Positions 36,051-47,079 of a DNA stretch of 64,000 nt are shown here, in pieces. Position 1 is the stretch's first letter; each line of letters opens with the position of its first letter. Origin of the DNA: Phoronis australis (lineage: Eukaryota; Phoronida; Phoronidae); the NCBI GenBank assembly GCA_002633005.1, contig NMRA01000451.1, positions 1 through 64,000 on the forward strand, read 5' to 3'. The notes below the pieces were generated by a model. The model saw only the letters and a list, made by a program, of their open reading frames with translations, ran no database searches and was not told the origin of the DNA. The position numbers and the translations under genes are program-made.

Positions 36051-36719
36051 GTCTAGAACCGATGCTCTGTAGGTTTACAATCTCTTTACAGCCATGTTGT
36101 AACTCCATGTCTACTCAAATGGGGCCAAGTCTTATGAAGAACTGTTGGTTTACCTAAAGATGGTCCTTCAACAAAGAGACCTGTTTCTTCGTAGCGGGTC
36201 ACCATAATTATGTACGGCAACTGCACTTGTGTAGCAGTCTTCAAAATAAACTAAACGACGTGGAAATTATTTTGGCCTAAAATACAATAGCGCCTCCATG
36301 CACGTTGTCTTAATTTTAACAATTTGCACGTTATTCCATTCATAAATAAACAATAAGTGACTAATCACAATAACGTCAACCTAAACTATGATAAAACTTT
36401 GACAAAATCGCGATAAGCATTCGATTAAGGTGCCAAACATTTCTGACAAGAACTTCATACCAAGTTTAGCAGCTTGACAGAGTTCTTTCGAGGTTTATTT
36501 TGAAGTTTGCTGTGTGTGGAATTAACGCCTGTCCAATAAAGTCTAAAAGCTCCACTCGAAGCTGCACACGTGGATGACAAGATTGCAGTACCTGTTGACC
36601 TATTATAATAACAGGCATACTGTATATCAAAGGAGTAAAAGGTTCTGGGGTTATAAGAAACCTTTTAATGAGAGCCGAGCAATTAAGTGGAGATCATAAG
36701 TCATGTGGAATGAAGGTGG

Positions 36720-37780
36720 TGAGGAGCAAACGTCACGTAGTGGAGGACAGGAAAAGACTAAGAACGAGAACGGAGTAGTGGACCTGAACGAGGATGACTA
36801 GAGAAAGGTTGCAGAGGAGTTAGAGAAGCGCAGACACCCGCTTACTGACCAGCTGTCATACCTCCATAACTTCTGCAATCACCGAGTAGATTCCAGAACG
36901 AACTGGCCATTGGGCATGAGCAGAGCAGTCAAGATTTTAAATTTTGGTAAGCAGTGAATGTCACAAAGCAATTAAGACAAAGTCAAAATGCTGGAGATGC
37001 TGAAGAAACGTGTACTGTCAAGGGAAGAACATGGCGTTGAAACTTTGTTCAGTTGCCTATTAGTCGTAAGACAGCAATGTAGCACTTAGCTGATATCTTT
37101 CAGTATAAACTTATTGAGTCCACTCCCTATAGCCCAGATCGGCAAATACAGCAGTGTGAGGAAGGGTGATAATGCCATTTTGGTCAAACATCTTCGATCG
37201 CATTATGTCACAAGTAATTCTGCTCCGAAGGTGGTGTTGGTTGGAGATTTAGGTAAGTCCCGGCACTCTACTAGCCTCCTACCCTCTTGCTTGTGAAACA
37301 ATTATTCGCTTTCCGGAAAAATACGACCACGAAGATCTCTACACAAAGGACCATGAGACGATAACATGAGGAAAAGTTGAGGAATTTATGCTAACCCCGT
37401 TTTAAAACATCCCTTTTGCCGCTAAACTATTCTATATAACGCTATGTTAAACAACCTTCTATTTGTATGAAGATATTCGCTTCTATACAACATCGAGTGG
37501 GTCAACAAGAGCCACTGTGTAAGTATACATTGTGAAGCAGATCTTGTATAGGTAAATGTTGAAAGTGATGGAAGAAGGCACCCACACCATCAGAATCACT
37601 TGTGACAACACTGACGTCTCCGATCTCTTGATTTATGGGACGTCTAATATGCCAGTAGACGCCAAGACTCGAATGGACAAGTCGAATGGTAGTTTTTCGG
37701 ACAAGTGCCGCCAACATGAGAGGTCACAAGGCGTAAGGGTATTGGACAGAGAAAAGTTCTTGGTTTGAACGAGCTGTCAG
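36720..37780 (+). pseudogene. relic of a multicopy invertebrate ORF of unknown function
   Basis: Plus-strand fragments occur in consistent order: RKVAEELEKRRHPLTDQLSY near 36805-36865, MLEMLKKRVLS and LFSCLLVVRQQ near 36988-37075, RKGDNAILVKHL near 37157-37195 (other frame), and THTIRITCDNTDVSDLLIY near 37573-37630 followed by VDAKTRMDKSNG. I recall this order (KGDxAxLVKxL, then a CDDTDVFxLL-like block suggestive of a PIN-like fold) from repetitive, uncharacterised proteins in marine invertebrates. Function is unknown. Many stops and shifts; dead. It lies antisense in the intron between 39539 and 33912. Confidence 0.4.
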
Positions 37781-38114
37781 AGACGCCAATAACCCCTCTC
37801 TGAGTTGACACGGAGGAGTCAAATTGAACTTATCGCAGTCACTGACTCTTGGTCCATTACCTTGAAGCTGTTCTCCATGAACACAGACGCATGGGGTGGT
37901 GAAATTTTCTGGAGAACCAGTTAGTCATCAATCCTCAGTAGACGAAGACAGGTGGCTCCGCAAAGTCGGGAACTTTATTTTATTTTATAGTAAGTTCCAC
38001 AAGTCATAGTTTATGAGTTTTCCCTGGATTACCAACAGCGCCCATCCTAGTTTACGGATATGGAACCTGTACGGGTTACGCGTAATCTATACTCATACTC
38101 CTGTTCAGTATGAG

Positions 38115-39489
38115 AAGGCAGTGTGGCTTAGTGTCCTTCCTCTACGCAAGAATGTGTTTTCGAGTCACACGGGCCACCTTTATGGTCGCCTGAGACAAGT
38201 CTCTAGATACTGAGCCCTGTATCAACTAAATAAAGTATAAAGATGGTCCAAGGTGATCAGTGCGAAGGGCCTTTCTGAGCGGCATGCCTAGGTCTGGTAC
38301 AACAACATTTTAAACTAGTTATTGAGATGCTGGGAGGATATCTTATTCCAGTATTTAACTATCCCTTATTCTTTATATAAGGGAATCACAGAAATGACAA
38401 TTCCCGCATTGTCCATAAATTTAACATTCGTTGCGCAAAAGAGATGATTTTCCTTGTTTCAGTTCTACTTGACCTTCAACCTCTGATTGACCTGGACTTT
38501 GACCTTGCATCCATAAAATATTATCAGAATGGACTCTCCGTCCCAAAAAACATTGTAAACCATAAATTGCAGGATCCTACACGGTATCATGTTCAGATTG
38601 TGAAAATTAGGCGAAATTCAAGATAATAAATTAAATAAATTTCCAAAAGAAAACTTTACAGTATACAACATTGCAGGGTCAACATTTTGGCAACTAGACT
38701 ATCGTGGGATATTAGTTCATGTACGTCAATCTCAGTACGTTTTATGTATGGAAACGGGCGTAAGTACAAAGTTTAATGTTTTTAAGCAAAATGTACTTGA
38801 ACGTTTAAAGCCTGGAATCCAGTCTGATTTTACATATTTTAACTAAATACTCGAAGCGTTTTTATTAAAAAACAAATAGAACTTTGTTGACATCAAACCT
38901 TGTTTGGAGGATTTCAATCAGGCCTCGTTCTAGCGCCAGCAAATTTTTAATTGGCGTCGAAGTTTAGTGATAAAAGGAGGATTCAAGTTGTAAGAACTCG
39001 TTCAATGCGTCATAGATAGGACGTGATTTTTCTTGGTGGGTGGCCTTTCCCTGCAGTTGTCGTGTACCTTGCTTAAGGCGTGGTTAACCCTTGCCAATTT
39101 AGGAGTCGTCGGACGGAGTCTTCTAATGGTGCTTCAAGCCTTTGAGGGTTTTTGAGGGCTACACAGCATTATTTTTTCAGAGAACTAAGTGGGAAAGTCG
39201 TTTTAATGTATGTTAAGAGATAAAACCGGGTTTGGTGACAGTTTTTGTGTACGTAATCCACATACGTGATGATAGCAGTGGGCGGTAAGCTGTAGAACAT
39301 TTCGTGAGCACTTTCACATGGCAAACTATTAAAAGGGATGCAGTTTCTTTAAAAAAGTACGATGTTGATGGAGAATAAACTGTCGCATGCGTTGAGCAGT
39401 AGCTATATAGCGCTCTAAACAATGTCATAATGATTCTGCATGTATGTCCACCTTTGACGTAGAGGAAGGACACTAAGCCACACTGCCTT
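38115..39489. repeat. perfect 32-bp inverted repeat, arms 1.3 kb apart
   Basis: Bases 38115-38146 are the exact reverse complement of 39458-39489, beginning AAGGCAGTGTGGCTTAGTG and ending CTCTACG. Similarity stops sharply outside. The right arm lies 49 bp from the microexon at 39539, within its downstream intron. It could be the terminal repeats of an unrecognised DNA element or a small inverted duplication. Confidence 0.75.
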
Positions 39490-39538
39490 TTATGTGAACC
39501 TTTGGCTGACGGACAAAAAGTATCGAATACCTGCTTAC

Positions 39539-39553
39539 CTCGGATAGTCGGAC
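39539..39553 (-). CDS. 15-nt microexon, peptide GPTIR
   Basis: Acceptor CCTCTGTTTCTTGTAG, donor GTAAGCAGG. The exon GTCCGACTATCCGAG in phase 1 reads GPTIR. It is a duplicate of the 15-nt exon at 33450, with flanking intron preserved but peptide diverged. Confidence 0.8.
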
Positions 39554-40472
39554 CTACAAGAAACAGAGGTAACCATCAAATTGCAGGAAGACAATAAAGT
39601 GTTCACAGTAGCATATTAAAAAACTGCCCTCGACGACGTGGATAGAGCAATTGCATACACAAACCTACACAAGTGTGATACAGTCCAAATGCCTTATTTT
39701 CGGCTAACGCCATAGTCAGTAAGAGAGCATTGGCGTCAATAAATGTATCTTGAACAACCTAATAATACATCAGTGTTTTTCATATATCAGCCCGTTGGTA
39801 TCAACAAGAGTTACAATTCTTCACAAATGACGTGACCTATAGGTCAAGTCTGGGCAGCATGCTGTGACTGAATACTCGTACAAGGAAAACACGCATTTCC
39901 AAATGCAGGTGGGTATTTTCACCTTTAGGCAGTGGGCTGAAGCTCATAGCAATATATTGTGAGTACTTGGTGGGGCAGCCTGAATTTTTGTATGACAAGG
40001 TAATACACTTATAATTCAACTTCAAACCAGGTAATACTATGTGTTTTTGTAATCTTTGTGTTGAAGTCCAACTGTGATTACCAGTTGTTTTTCACTTGCT
40101 CAACCCCTAGGCTTCCCAGGCCTTAGACATCACCCTTCTGCCATGTCCCTAGCATAGATGGTGGCCATGTCACAGGCCCTCCATATGCCGGAAGCTTACG
40201 TAGAAGGCTGCAAGTGTAACTACATTGAAGTGCCCGGCGTCCCTGTCATAATCTGAAGGGGATGCCCCTGCCCACTTTGTCAACCGTAGATTGCCAAAAT
40301 TGTAAACCCATCGTCTACAGTTTGAGGATATGATTTCAATCACTGCACTGATACATTAGCTGACTTGTTTTCAGCTGCATCAACTAATCTAATTGTCAAA
40401 CGTTCAAATTTTGTAGGCGAAAGAACAGAATGCATGTAAATTTGTTAGGATGATAGTAAATCAATTCCAAAT

Positions 40473-40559
40473 AAGCCTGTCTGAAAAAATTGCATACCAA
40501 AACACCGGTCGTTAAATGCTGAATTAGTGTTAACGGTTCGGATTTTTTCAGACGGACTT
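40473..40559. mobile_element. 87-bp hairpin MITE-like element
   Basis: AAGCCTGTCTGAAAAAAT (40473-40490) and its inverse with two mismatches (40542-40559) bound the element. A smaller hairpin lies near 41066-41100 with TTTTACCCG and CGGGTAAAA arms. Confidence 0.6.
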
Positions 40560-41479
40560 GCATCGCAAGCAGCAGCTTAGTCTGATAACCTGAATGTGCA
40601 AATGAAATTCAAGTTTAACGACCTTGTGGCTTTAAAAGTGAAGTACCACAGATCATGCTACGAAAATAGAAAGACAAATGGATCGTGAAGAGTGAAGAAT
40701 CCTTAGTTGTCCGTTGCCTTAATTTCAAAAGTAAAGCAAGAGTTTGAAGCAATGCTTCAGAAATGTGGTCTGCATGATGTTATTTGGACAGGCGTTCTTA
40801 AGAAACGACTGCTGAAACTACCCACAGTTGCAGTTTGTGCCTAATATGTTAACGTGGATGGACTTACGTTTGGACTACCGAGTCGACTTTAAGTTCTCCC
40901 ACACACACCTTTACCTAGAAGAACTTGCACTGGTGCAACATATCCCAATTTTAAATGGAGCAGAAGTTATCGCTTTGGTGCGTGAAAACGAACAGCTAAT
41001 GCAAATGATCTATTGCACGCTCCGCCACTTGCGAAGTGTCGACAAACAAGCAATAAGTTTTACCCGGTTATGTGTTGTTTGTCGGGTAAAATGGCGGCTT
41101 GGAAACGAAGATGTGTCAAAAATGCTGCATTCTAATTGATCAGTCACGTCATCACTCAAAATCCTGGCATTAGGTCAATTACGGGGTGCCAAATAAGACC
41201 AGCGTTTATGTAACAGCAGCTAATCGTACTTTTGCTTAACCTAAGGTTTGCGTCCTCGCACGAGAAGTGGTGCAAGTTACCCTGGAACAAGTTATCTTAC
41301 CTCAATGGAGCAGGTTACACTTGTTTAACTAACGTCAAAACAGCCTCCAAACCTAGCAAGAACTCGTTCCAAGAGTGTCTTGTTCTGAAGTAAGTCTGTG
41401 TGTAGAGCACTTTGAAATTTTCTGGGTTAAGTTAATAAGAGTTTTACAGTATCCAAGCTTCAATTTAAGGTGTACTTAC

Positions 41480-41491
41480 CTGAGTATCTTG
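41480..41491 (-). CDS. 12-nt microexon, first of the array
   Basis: Acceptor TTCTTCTTTTTCAG is the best pyrimidine tract of the set; donor GTAAGTACACC is consensus. The exon CAAGATACTCAG in phase 1 gives xRYS, where x is Ala after G or Thr after the A that ends exon 1. The strong signals fit the need for help in recognising a 12-nt exon. It is the first microexon after the dead vWA copy. Confidence 0.75.
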
Positions 41492-42440
41492 CTGAAAAAG
41501 AAGAAAAGGTAAATTATTGTGGATTACTACTACATATTGTGATAAATTTGATTTCGTGAACATCATCAAATTGCTCATATTTTACATACTGGTCAGTAAA
41601 ACTTGCCGCATAGGTGCATGCATACTTACTGAAAACCTAAAATTAAGTTAACAGCTTTGCTGAAACTTTTGTAATCTTGGCGTCTTATCTACAAAATTAC
41701 AGGGTTTGTGGTTTCATTGCTCAAGATAATATGTACTTTGATAGGTTTGATTTGTGTTCAGTTTATGCGCAGTATGTTTCTGCAGTGCGATCGTAATAAC
41801 GTAAGCGGCACAACATTTGCTATTCAATACAAGTGTGACAGTAAATATGACACTTTCAAAGCACAGACTTCAATCCTGTTGAGGTTGGTTAACTGAATAA
41901 TGGTTCTCTAGCTCTATTCAGACCTTAAGTAAAGGACGACAGGGTAGCAAATTAACATCTTTTAAATTCTTAATCAGCTACCGTAACACGTAACAGAACC
42001 GAATTCTGGCTTATGTTTCATGAAAATTGATTCATTACTTAGTCAGAAATTTTGTATGCAACCTCCGTATCCGCAGGGTTTTTCTAATGTGAACAAGTAA
42101 ATCATGCTATAACTTTGTTGGCGATAGCGTTAACTTCCGAAACTGATGAGAAATATCAAATTATCTTCGACGCCTTGTTAATACCAGATTAAGTTGCTGG
42201 GAACAAGTCGAAAAGTGGCATTTCACGAAACAAACATCTAGGCCAGGACTTTATGTTGTACTCGAAATCGAACTCGAAATTATTTTCAAGTTGTTTGGTT
42301 CTACTTCTTTGCAAAAAAGTAGCAATTGTGCTCCCCTCCAGTATACAACAAATTGTGCTAAATAGTGTCAAGTCCAACTTGTAGCGGTCATGCAGGGCTC
42401 CTCAAGTGCAAACTAATCTTGTACTGTCATCCACATAAGC

Positions 42441-43012
42441 CATAGTGTATTCGAGTACACACTAACGGTCACACTTATCTCGAATTCTCAGAAATGTAGA
42501 ACAGAAAAAATCAAAAAATAAGTCCGAGTACGAGATTGAGTACAAATATTAGACTCCGGGCTCTGAATTAATATCCTCCGTACTTCTAAGAGGGACACCC
42601 TTGCAAGTATGTCCCTTGTCTTTTTTAAATTTGCACGTTACCTGTTCAAGTAGCATTTGGTGCTGTCAATTGGGTCAATGATACCATACTTGTGCATATA
42701 AAGCGCATTGATGGTAGTTGTAAAATTTTTATGAGAGTCGAAATCGAAAGTAATGGTTTCCGTGGCTTCCAAAAATATTATCCGGATTATCCGCCGCAGC
42801 AAACAAGTCGCTGCCAAGTATTCGGCCAGTCTCTAACTTTTTCGCTTCGATTGGCTGAGGTTAGGCGTAATGGATAAAGGCCATTTAAAAAGGGTCCGTA
42901 TTAATTTTTCTATAGTGCACCAGTTCCGGGGTGAAACTGAAAACAAATAACTTGAGCATGGAATTCGTTGTCGTCGGTTTTTGGATTACCTTCTCTACGT
43001 CGCATGATTGGA
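42441..43012 (-). pseudogene. dead partial duplicate of the vWA exon and its 3' intron flank
   Basis: About 570 bp align with 62838-63394. Coding homology covers 42584-43008 and corresponds to residues about 115-255 of the vWA exon. Conserved stretches include the reverse complements of TTGCAAGTATGT, AAGTAGCATTTGGTG and AAAGCGCATTGATGGT. In the frame of the intact exon a TAA appears right after the TKCYL block (DSTKCYLNR, stop), and the donor is GTACGG instead of GTAAGG. The N-terminal half is missing. It lies 0.95 kb upstream of the first microexon. Confidence 0.8.
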
Positions 43013-43099
43013 GTGCAAATCTGAGTTTACTCATTTAATAGAATTGCTTTATTTCCGAGTTGAGTATAGAATATAGATATTAGGCTAAGGGCTCTAACA

Positions 43100-44890
43100 T
43101 AAGCCTGAATTTTCGTAAATTATAACACCCTTTATGTCGCTTTCAGCTTGGAATGATTCTGACTCAGCTGAAAATTCTGCCTACTGGTAAATCAAAGTTG
43201 TTTTAAGCGTAAAAGTGTGACAAATTTACTTAAAATACATTCTTAAATATTTTGATTGCTCCTGGTAAAATGAGTCACGTTGTAGTATTTAAACCCTTCT
43301 TCGTCATTTGTACTTTCAGAATGAGTGGTTTGGAAGCCCCCTATAAACACGTTTTGGGTGGATTCCCAGATTGTTGATAGAAGGAGACCGCCAGAAAAAA
43401 CCTTGTTGTATTGTTCCATTTCACCTCCTTAATATCTCATGTAGTGACATTTCGCATTCGTTCAACTCTCATCTCACAAGTTTAACCGGACAAAGGTGTC
43501 CCTGTTTCGTTTAAAGTTTTGAAATGCCCCTTGTTAGGACATGTTCAGATTGTATTCAGGGATTCATACAGGATTTCGAAAGTAGGATGTCCAAAACGGG
43601 GTTCCCAATATTTTAGGATGTCCGTGATTCCGACAACAGAATACCCCCACCACCGTGCACCAGCACCTCCCCCACAGTGATTTTTTTACAAAAAATACCT
43701 AGATCAAGACGTTTACATCTGAGTTTTCAAAGTAACCCTCTCTAGCGACTTTTTTACTAAAAAAATGCGTGGACTTAGACTTTTGCGTCTAAATTTATGA
43801 ATACATCCAAGCAGCTTACCAGACAAATGTTAAAGATATTTTAAACGATGAATGCATTTCGCAGATGACGTGTGGTTTATATTTTGGCAGTAGATGTCAG
43901 TATACTGTTCCATATCAAAACAGGAACAATTTCATTGAAATGCATGAAACAGTGCTTAGTTTTAATTACTTATATTAGGTTAGTGTAAACCCTACTTCAA
44001 TCATGTCAGTGAGTTTTTTTAATCTAACTTTTCAGATGTCCAGTTGAGCTAAGAACAGTTGTAAGGTAACTAATTCTTACAATGTTTACAAATGTAGTAT
44101 GACTGCAGTCTAACTCCAGGTTGAAGTTATGTGTATCATTTCGGTGTGGCGAACAACCAGTATAGAGGCATCAGTATGAATTTTAAACTGAATGTCTTCT
44201 TAAAAATGTAACTATTCTCATCTTGCAGGTAATCAGAGCTGTTGTTCGCTCATGTACTTATCTTCTTTGTCACCTGCATCCTCACAATCTGCATCAAAGG
44301 GTTGTGTCTGGTCTATGCTCTATTGCAATTTAAAGTAGACAATAATCCTGACTTCTGTCACCAAAATTAACTTTTCATTTAGACTACGTATCATTAGTAT
44401 GAAATTAATCTCGATTTATTCCTCGATAAAAATAGGTGTGAATTTCGGGCTTGAAAATGTCTAGAAATTTTTTACTGCTAGAGAGAGTTTCTTCATGTTG
44501 ACTTGTCACAGCATACCATTTCATTCATCTGAGATTGTCCCAACCATAATGAACTGCCACTTCCTTGCAAGACCAAAATTATCTCATCTGAATAGCGAAA
44601 AAGCCGAGATCAATTCTATACTGATAAGTGGTTAAAACCAAAAGTTAAGTTGCGTGGATAGAACAGGGTTTATAGCCATAGTAACTGTTCTGTGAAATAT
44701 GCCACTTTATCTCTCTCAGTGTTGGTTTCTTATTGCTTACTTATAGACGATGATAGTATGAACATTGTTTAAGCTTGATAAAACAGTTGTGATAGCTTCA
44801 TATTCATGCAACGGCTGCTGAGAAGCCCTTGGGACATAACCATATTGCCAGGGGCTAAATTTCCAGTCTTAGAACTCTAGGATCCATGTA
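43100..44890. other. intron DNA, no gene
   Basis: Nothing coding is supported. Near 43560-43650 is a GGATTTCGAAAGTAGGATGTCC block that reads like decayed repeat. Near 43068-43110 lies one more copy of the GAGTATAGAATATAGATATTAG/GGGCTCT flank also seen beside both vWA copies (quoted in two parts). Confidence 0.4.
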
Positions 44891-44899
44891 AACCATAAA

Positions 44900-46068
44900 C
44901 AGCCGATTTCATAAAGGTGGTTTAAAGTTAAACCAGGTTTAAACTGGACTTAGACCAGGTTTAACGATAACCTGCATTTCATAAAGGTGGTTGAACTTTT
45001 AGACCAGTGGTCTTGTAAAACCTGGTTTAACTCCAGTTTAGACCTGGTCTAAGTCAGTTTTCATTTCACCAACGAGGTCTATATTCTTTAGACCTCTAGT
45101 AAGATCTTAAACCATGTTTATTTAACCTTAGACTTGGTCAGACCCAGGTTTAGCTGTTAAATATGCATGGTATAGGTGCAACTGAACGATGCCGCGGTGT
45201 GCAATTGCGACGCAGTTTTAGAGCGAAAATGGACTATTTTCATTATTCAGGTTTACTACGACACGAGATCAAACGTAGCAGGGGCGGATCCAGGATTTTT
45301 TTAAAGGAGATGGGGACGGTCAAGCACTTTTTGAAAGGGGGCACCAAGTCAACAATTTGAAAATTATAGATTTGATATCATTAAAATCAAAGGAAGAAGG
45401 GGGCTCCAGACCCCTTGACCCCCCTGGATCCGCCTATGCGTAGACCAGTACGTGCTGGAGTGTGTCCTGCGGATTCCTCAGAATACGACTGGTCGAGCAG
45501 GTCTCATCGTCGCAGGCCCTACGGATTTGACTTAAGACAGCATCCTCTGATACTTCTGACTGAGTTCCACCTCCACTGTTCTCCTATTCAATGTTGCCGG
45601 GAAGGGGTCTTGCCCCTCCTTTGGCCGCGAAAAATAAAAACTAAAATGACACGGAAATAAATTTGGGCATTTATCATGTTACATCTAATCATGAGCATGT
45701 TCTTTAATGTGTGTGTGTTGAGCACACAAATTACATTTTTCCTCATGAGAAAAGCTTTTACACCTTTGTCGTAAATGTCTGCACTGATTCTACTGGTGTA
45801 TGCCATTCTATACCCACGTGATCAAGGTTTCATTGAAGCACTTCAATAGTTTCTTTGTTGGGTTTACCAAGCTCGACACAGTTGGGTGCCTTTAATACTT
45901 TAAACCTGGTTCTACTGAACCAGCCCCCTGGTGTAGCAAAACCAGGCTTTCAGACTCTTAAACCATGTTAGTGAAATGCAAGTTAGGTCTAAAATTAGAC
46001 CAGGTTTAGGAAGACCATGTTTAAGTCTTCAACCTGGTTTTGTTAAAACACCTTTATGAAATCGGCTG
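44900..46068. mobile_element. terminal-inverted-repeat element with AGACCAGGTTTA subrepeats, intact-length copy
   Basis: It begins CAGCCGATTTCATAAAGG and ends with the inverse (CCTTTATGAAATCGGCTG). Both end regions are packed with TTAGACCAGGTTTAA-type words in both orientations, about 270 bp on the left and 180 bp on the right. A GGATCC-type short element is nested inside. Flanks are AAA on both sides, too little to define the target duplication. No transposase frame: non-autonomous. A second copy is 56031-60674; a third starts at 63923. Confidence 0.85.
45279..45434. mobile_element. GGATCC-type short element nested in the TIR element
   Basis: It starts GGGGCGGATCCAGGATTTTT and ends CCCCCCTGGATCCGCC. 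The same nested segment is present in the second TIR copy (58200-58350), so it was in the TIR element before that copy was made, or is part of it. Confidence 0.6.
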
Positions 46069-47079
46069 AAAGTGTTCTCCAGTGGCCATCAAAAGTTATG
46101 ATGCTATGAAGATTTAAACTCCGAGTCAAATGACAATATTTGCATTAATTCTTGCATCATTTTTCTAACTTGCAACCTCTCACACTTGTTTATACTCCAT
46201 TCAGTCGATGACATGGGTACGGTTATTATTACTTGTACCCAATGGTGGTTCTTTGCCCTGTATCTTTGGTTTTCGTGTTTCAGTGCTCAATTATATTGTA
46301 ACATTCCACAATCTTTTACACTTATAAGTTACACTGGTACTTAAGTGAGAAATCCAAGAAGTATGCAGTCAGTGATTAAGAAAGTTCTGTACCCCACTGC
46401 CCCTACCTTCCATAATTAGCAGATGCTTGTGAGAAGAACAAGGCGCGCACAAACTTTACACATGACTTCCAGAGGTCAACCAGTCCATTGCCTTGAAGTC
46501 AATGGTCTTGCAATGGCAACAAATGCTAATTTATCTATCTAAAGAAACTATCACTGCTTCAGTGAACAATTTACTCTAGCTTTACGTTGGCAAAGTTGCT
46601 TGACGTGGATATAGACTGCGGTCAATTCAAAAAGACATGTCAATATTTTTCATCATCTTCGTTTATTGTACAATATATAGCTCTGACAGTTTACTTTTAT
46701 ATACGTGAATCAACAATACTTGGTCACTTTTTGCCTACATACGACTCCAAAATTGTGATACAGTACCTGGTTTGTAATTGGAGTCTTCATGGAACTTGGT
46801 TAAGGTTGAATCTATCAGCCTGCACCGTCTGCTTTTGTTGATCCACGTGGTGTTATTTGACTACGTCATTAAAATAAAAGTGATTAGAAGTGAATTTGAG
46901 GCAGGCTAAACTTTGGCACTGGAAATCCATTCTGTTTGTTAATGTGATTATACCATTGCTGTTAAAGCTGCTATAAACCTGCCTTCCTTCAAATAAAGTC
47001 TTCATTTTGACGGCACTTGCTTAATTTTGGTTCGTTCTGAATTATGTCTTTGAATTTAATTTATTAATTTGCGAATTTT

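Noticed and set aside
41301-41384. 84-nt exon candidate with good splice borders on minus
   Set aside because: All three phases contain a stop.
41630-41659. 30-nt microexon candidate with good acceptor and consensus donor
   Set aside because: In phase 1 it contains TAA, and it does not end in G as all accepted cassettes do.
44741-44773. 33-nt exon candidate with GTAAGC donor
   Set aside because: Phase 1 begins with TAA after the first codon, and the acceptor is weak.
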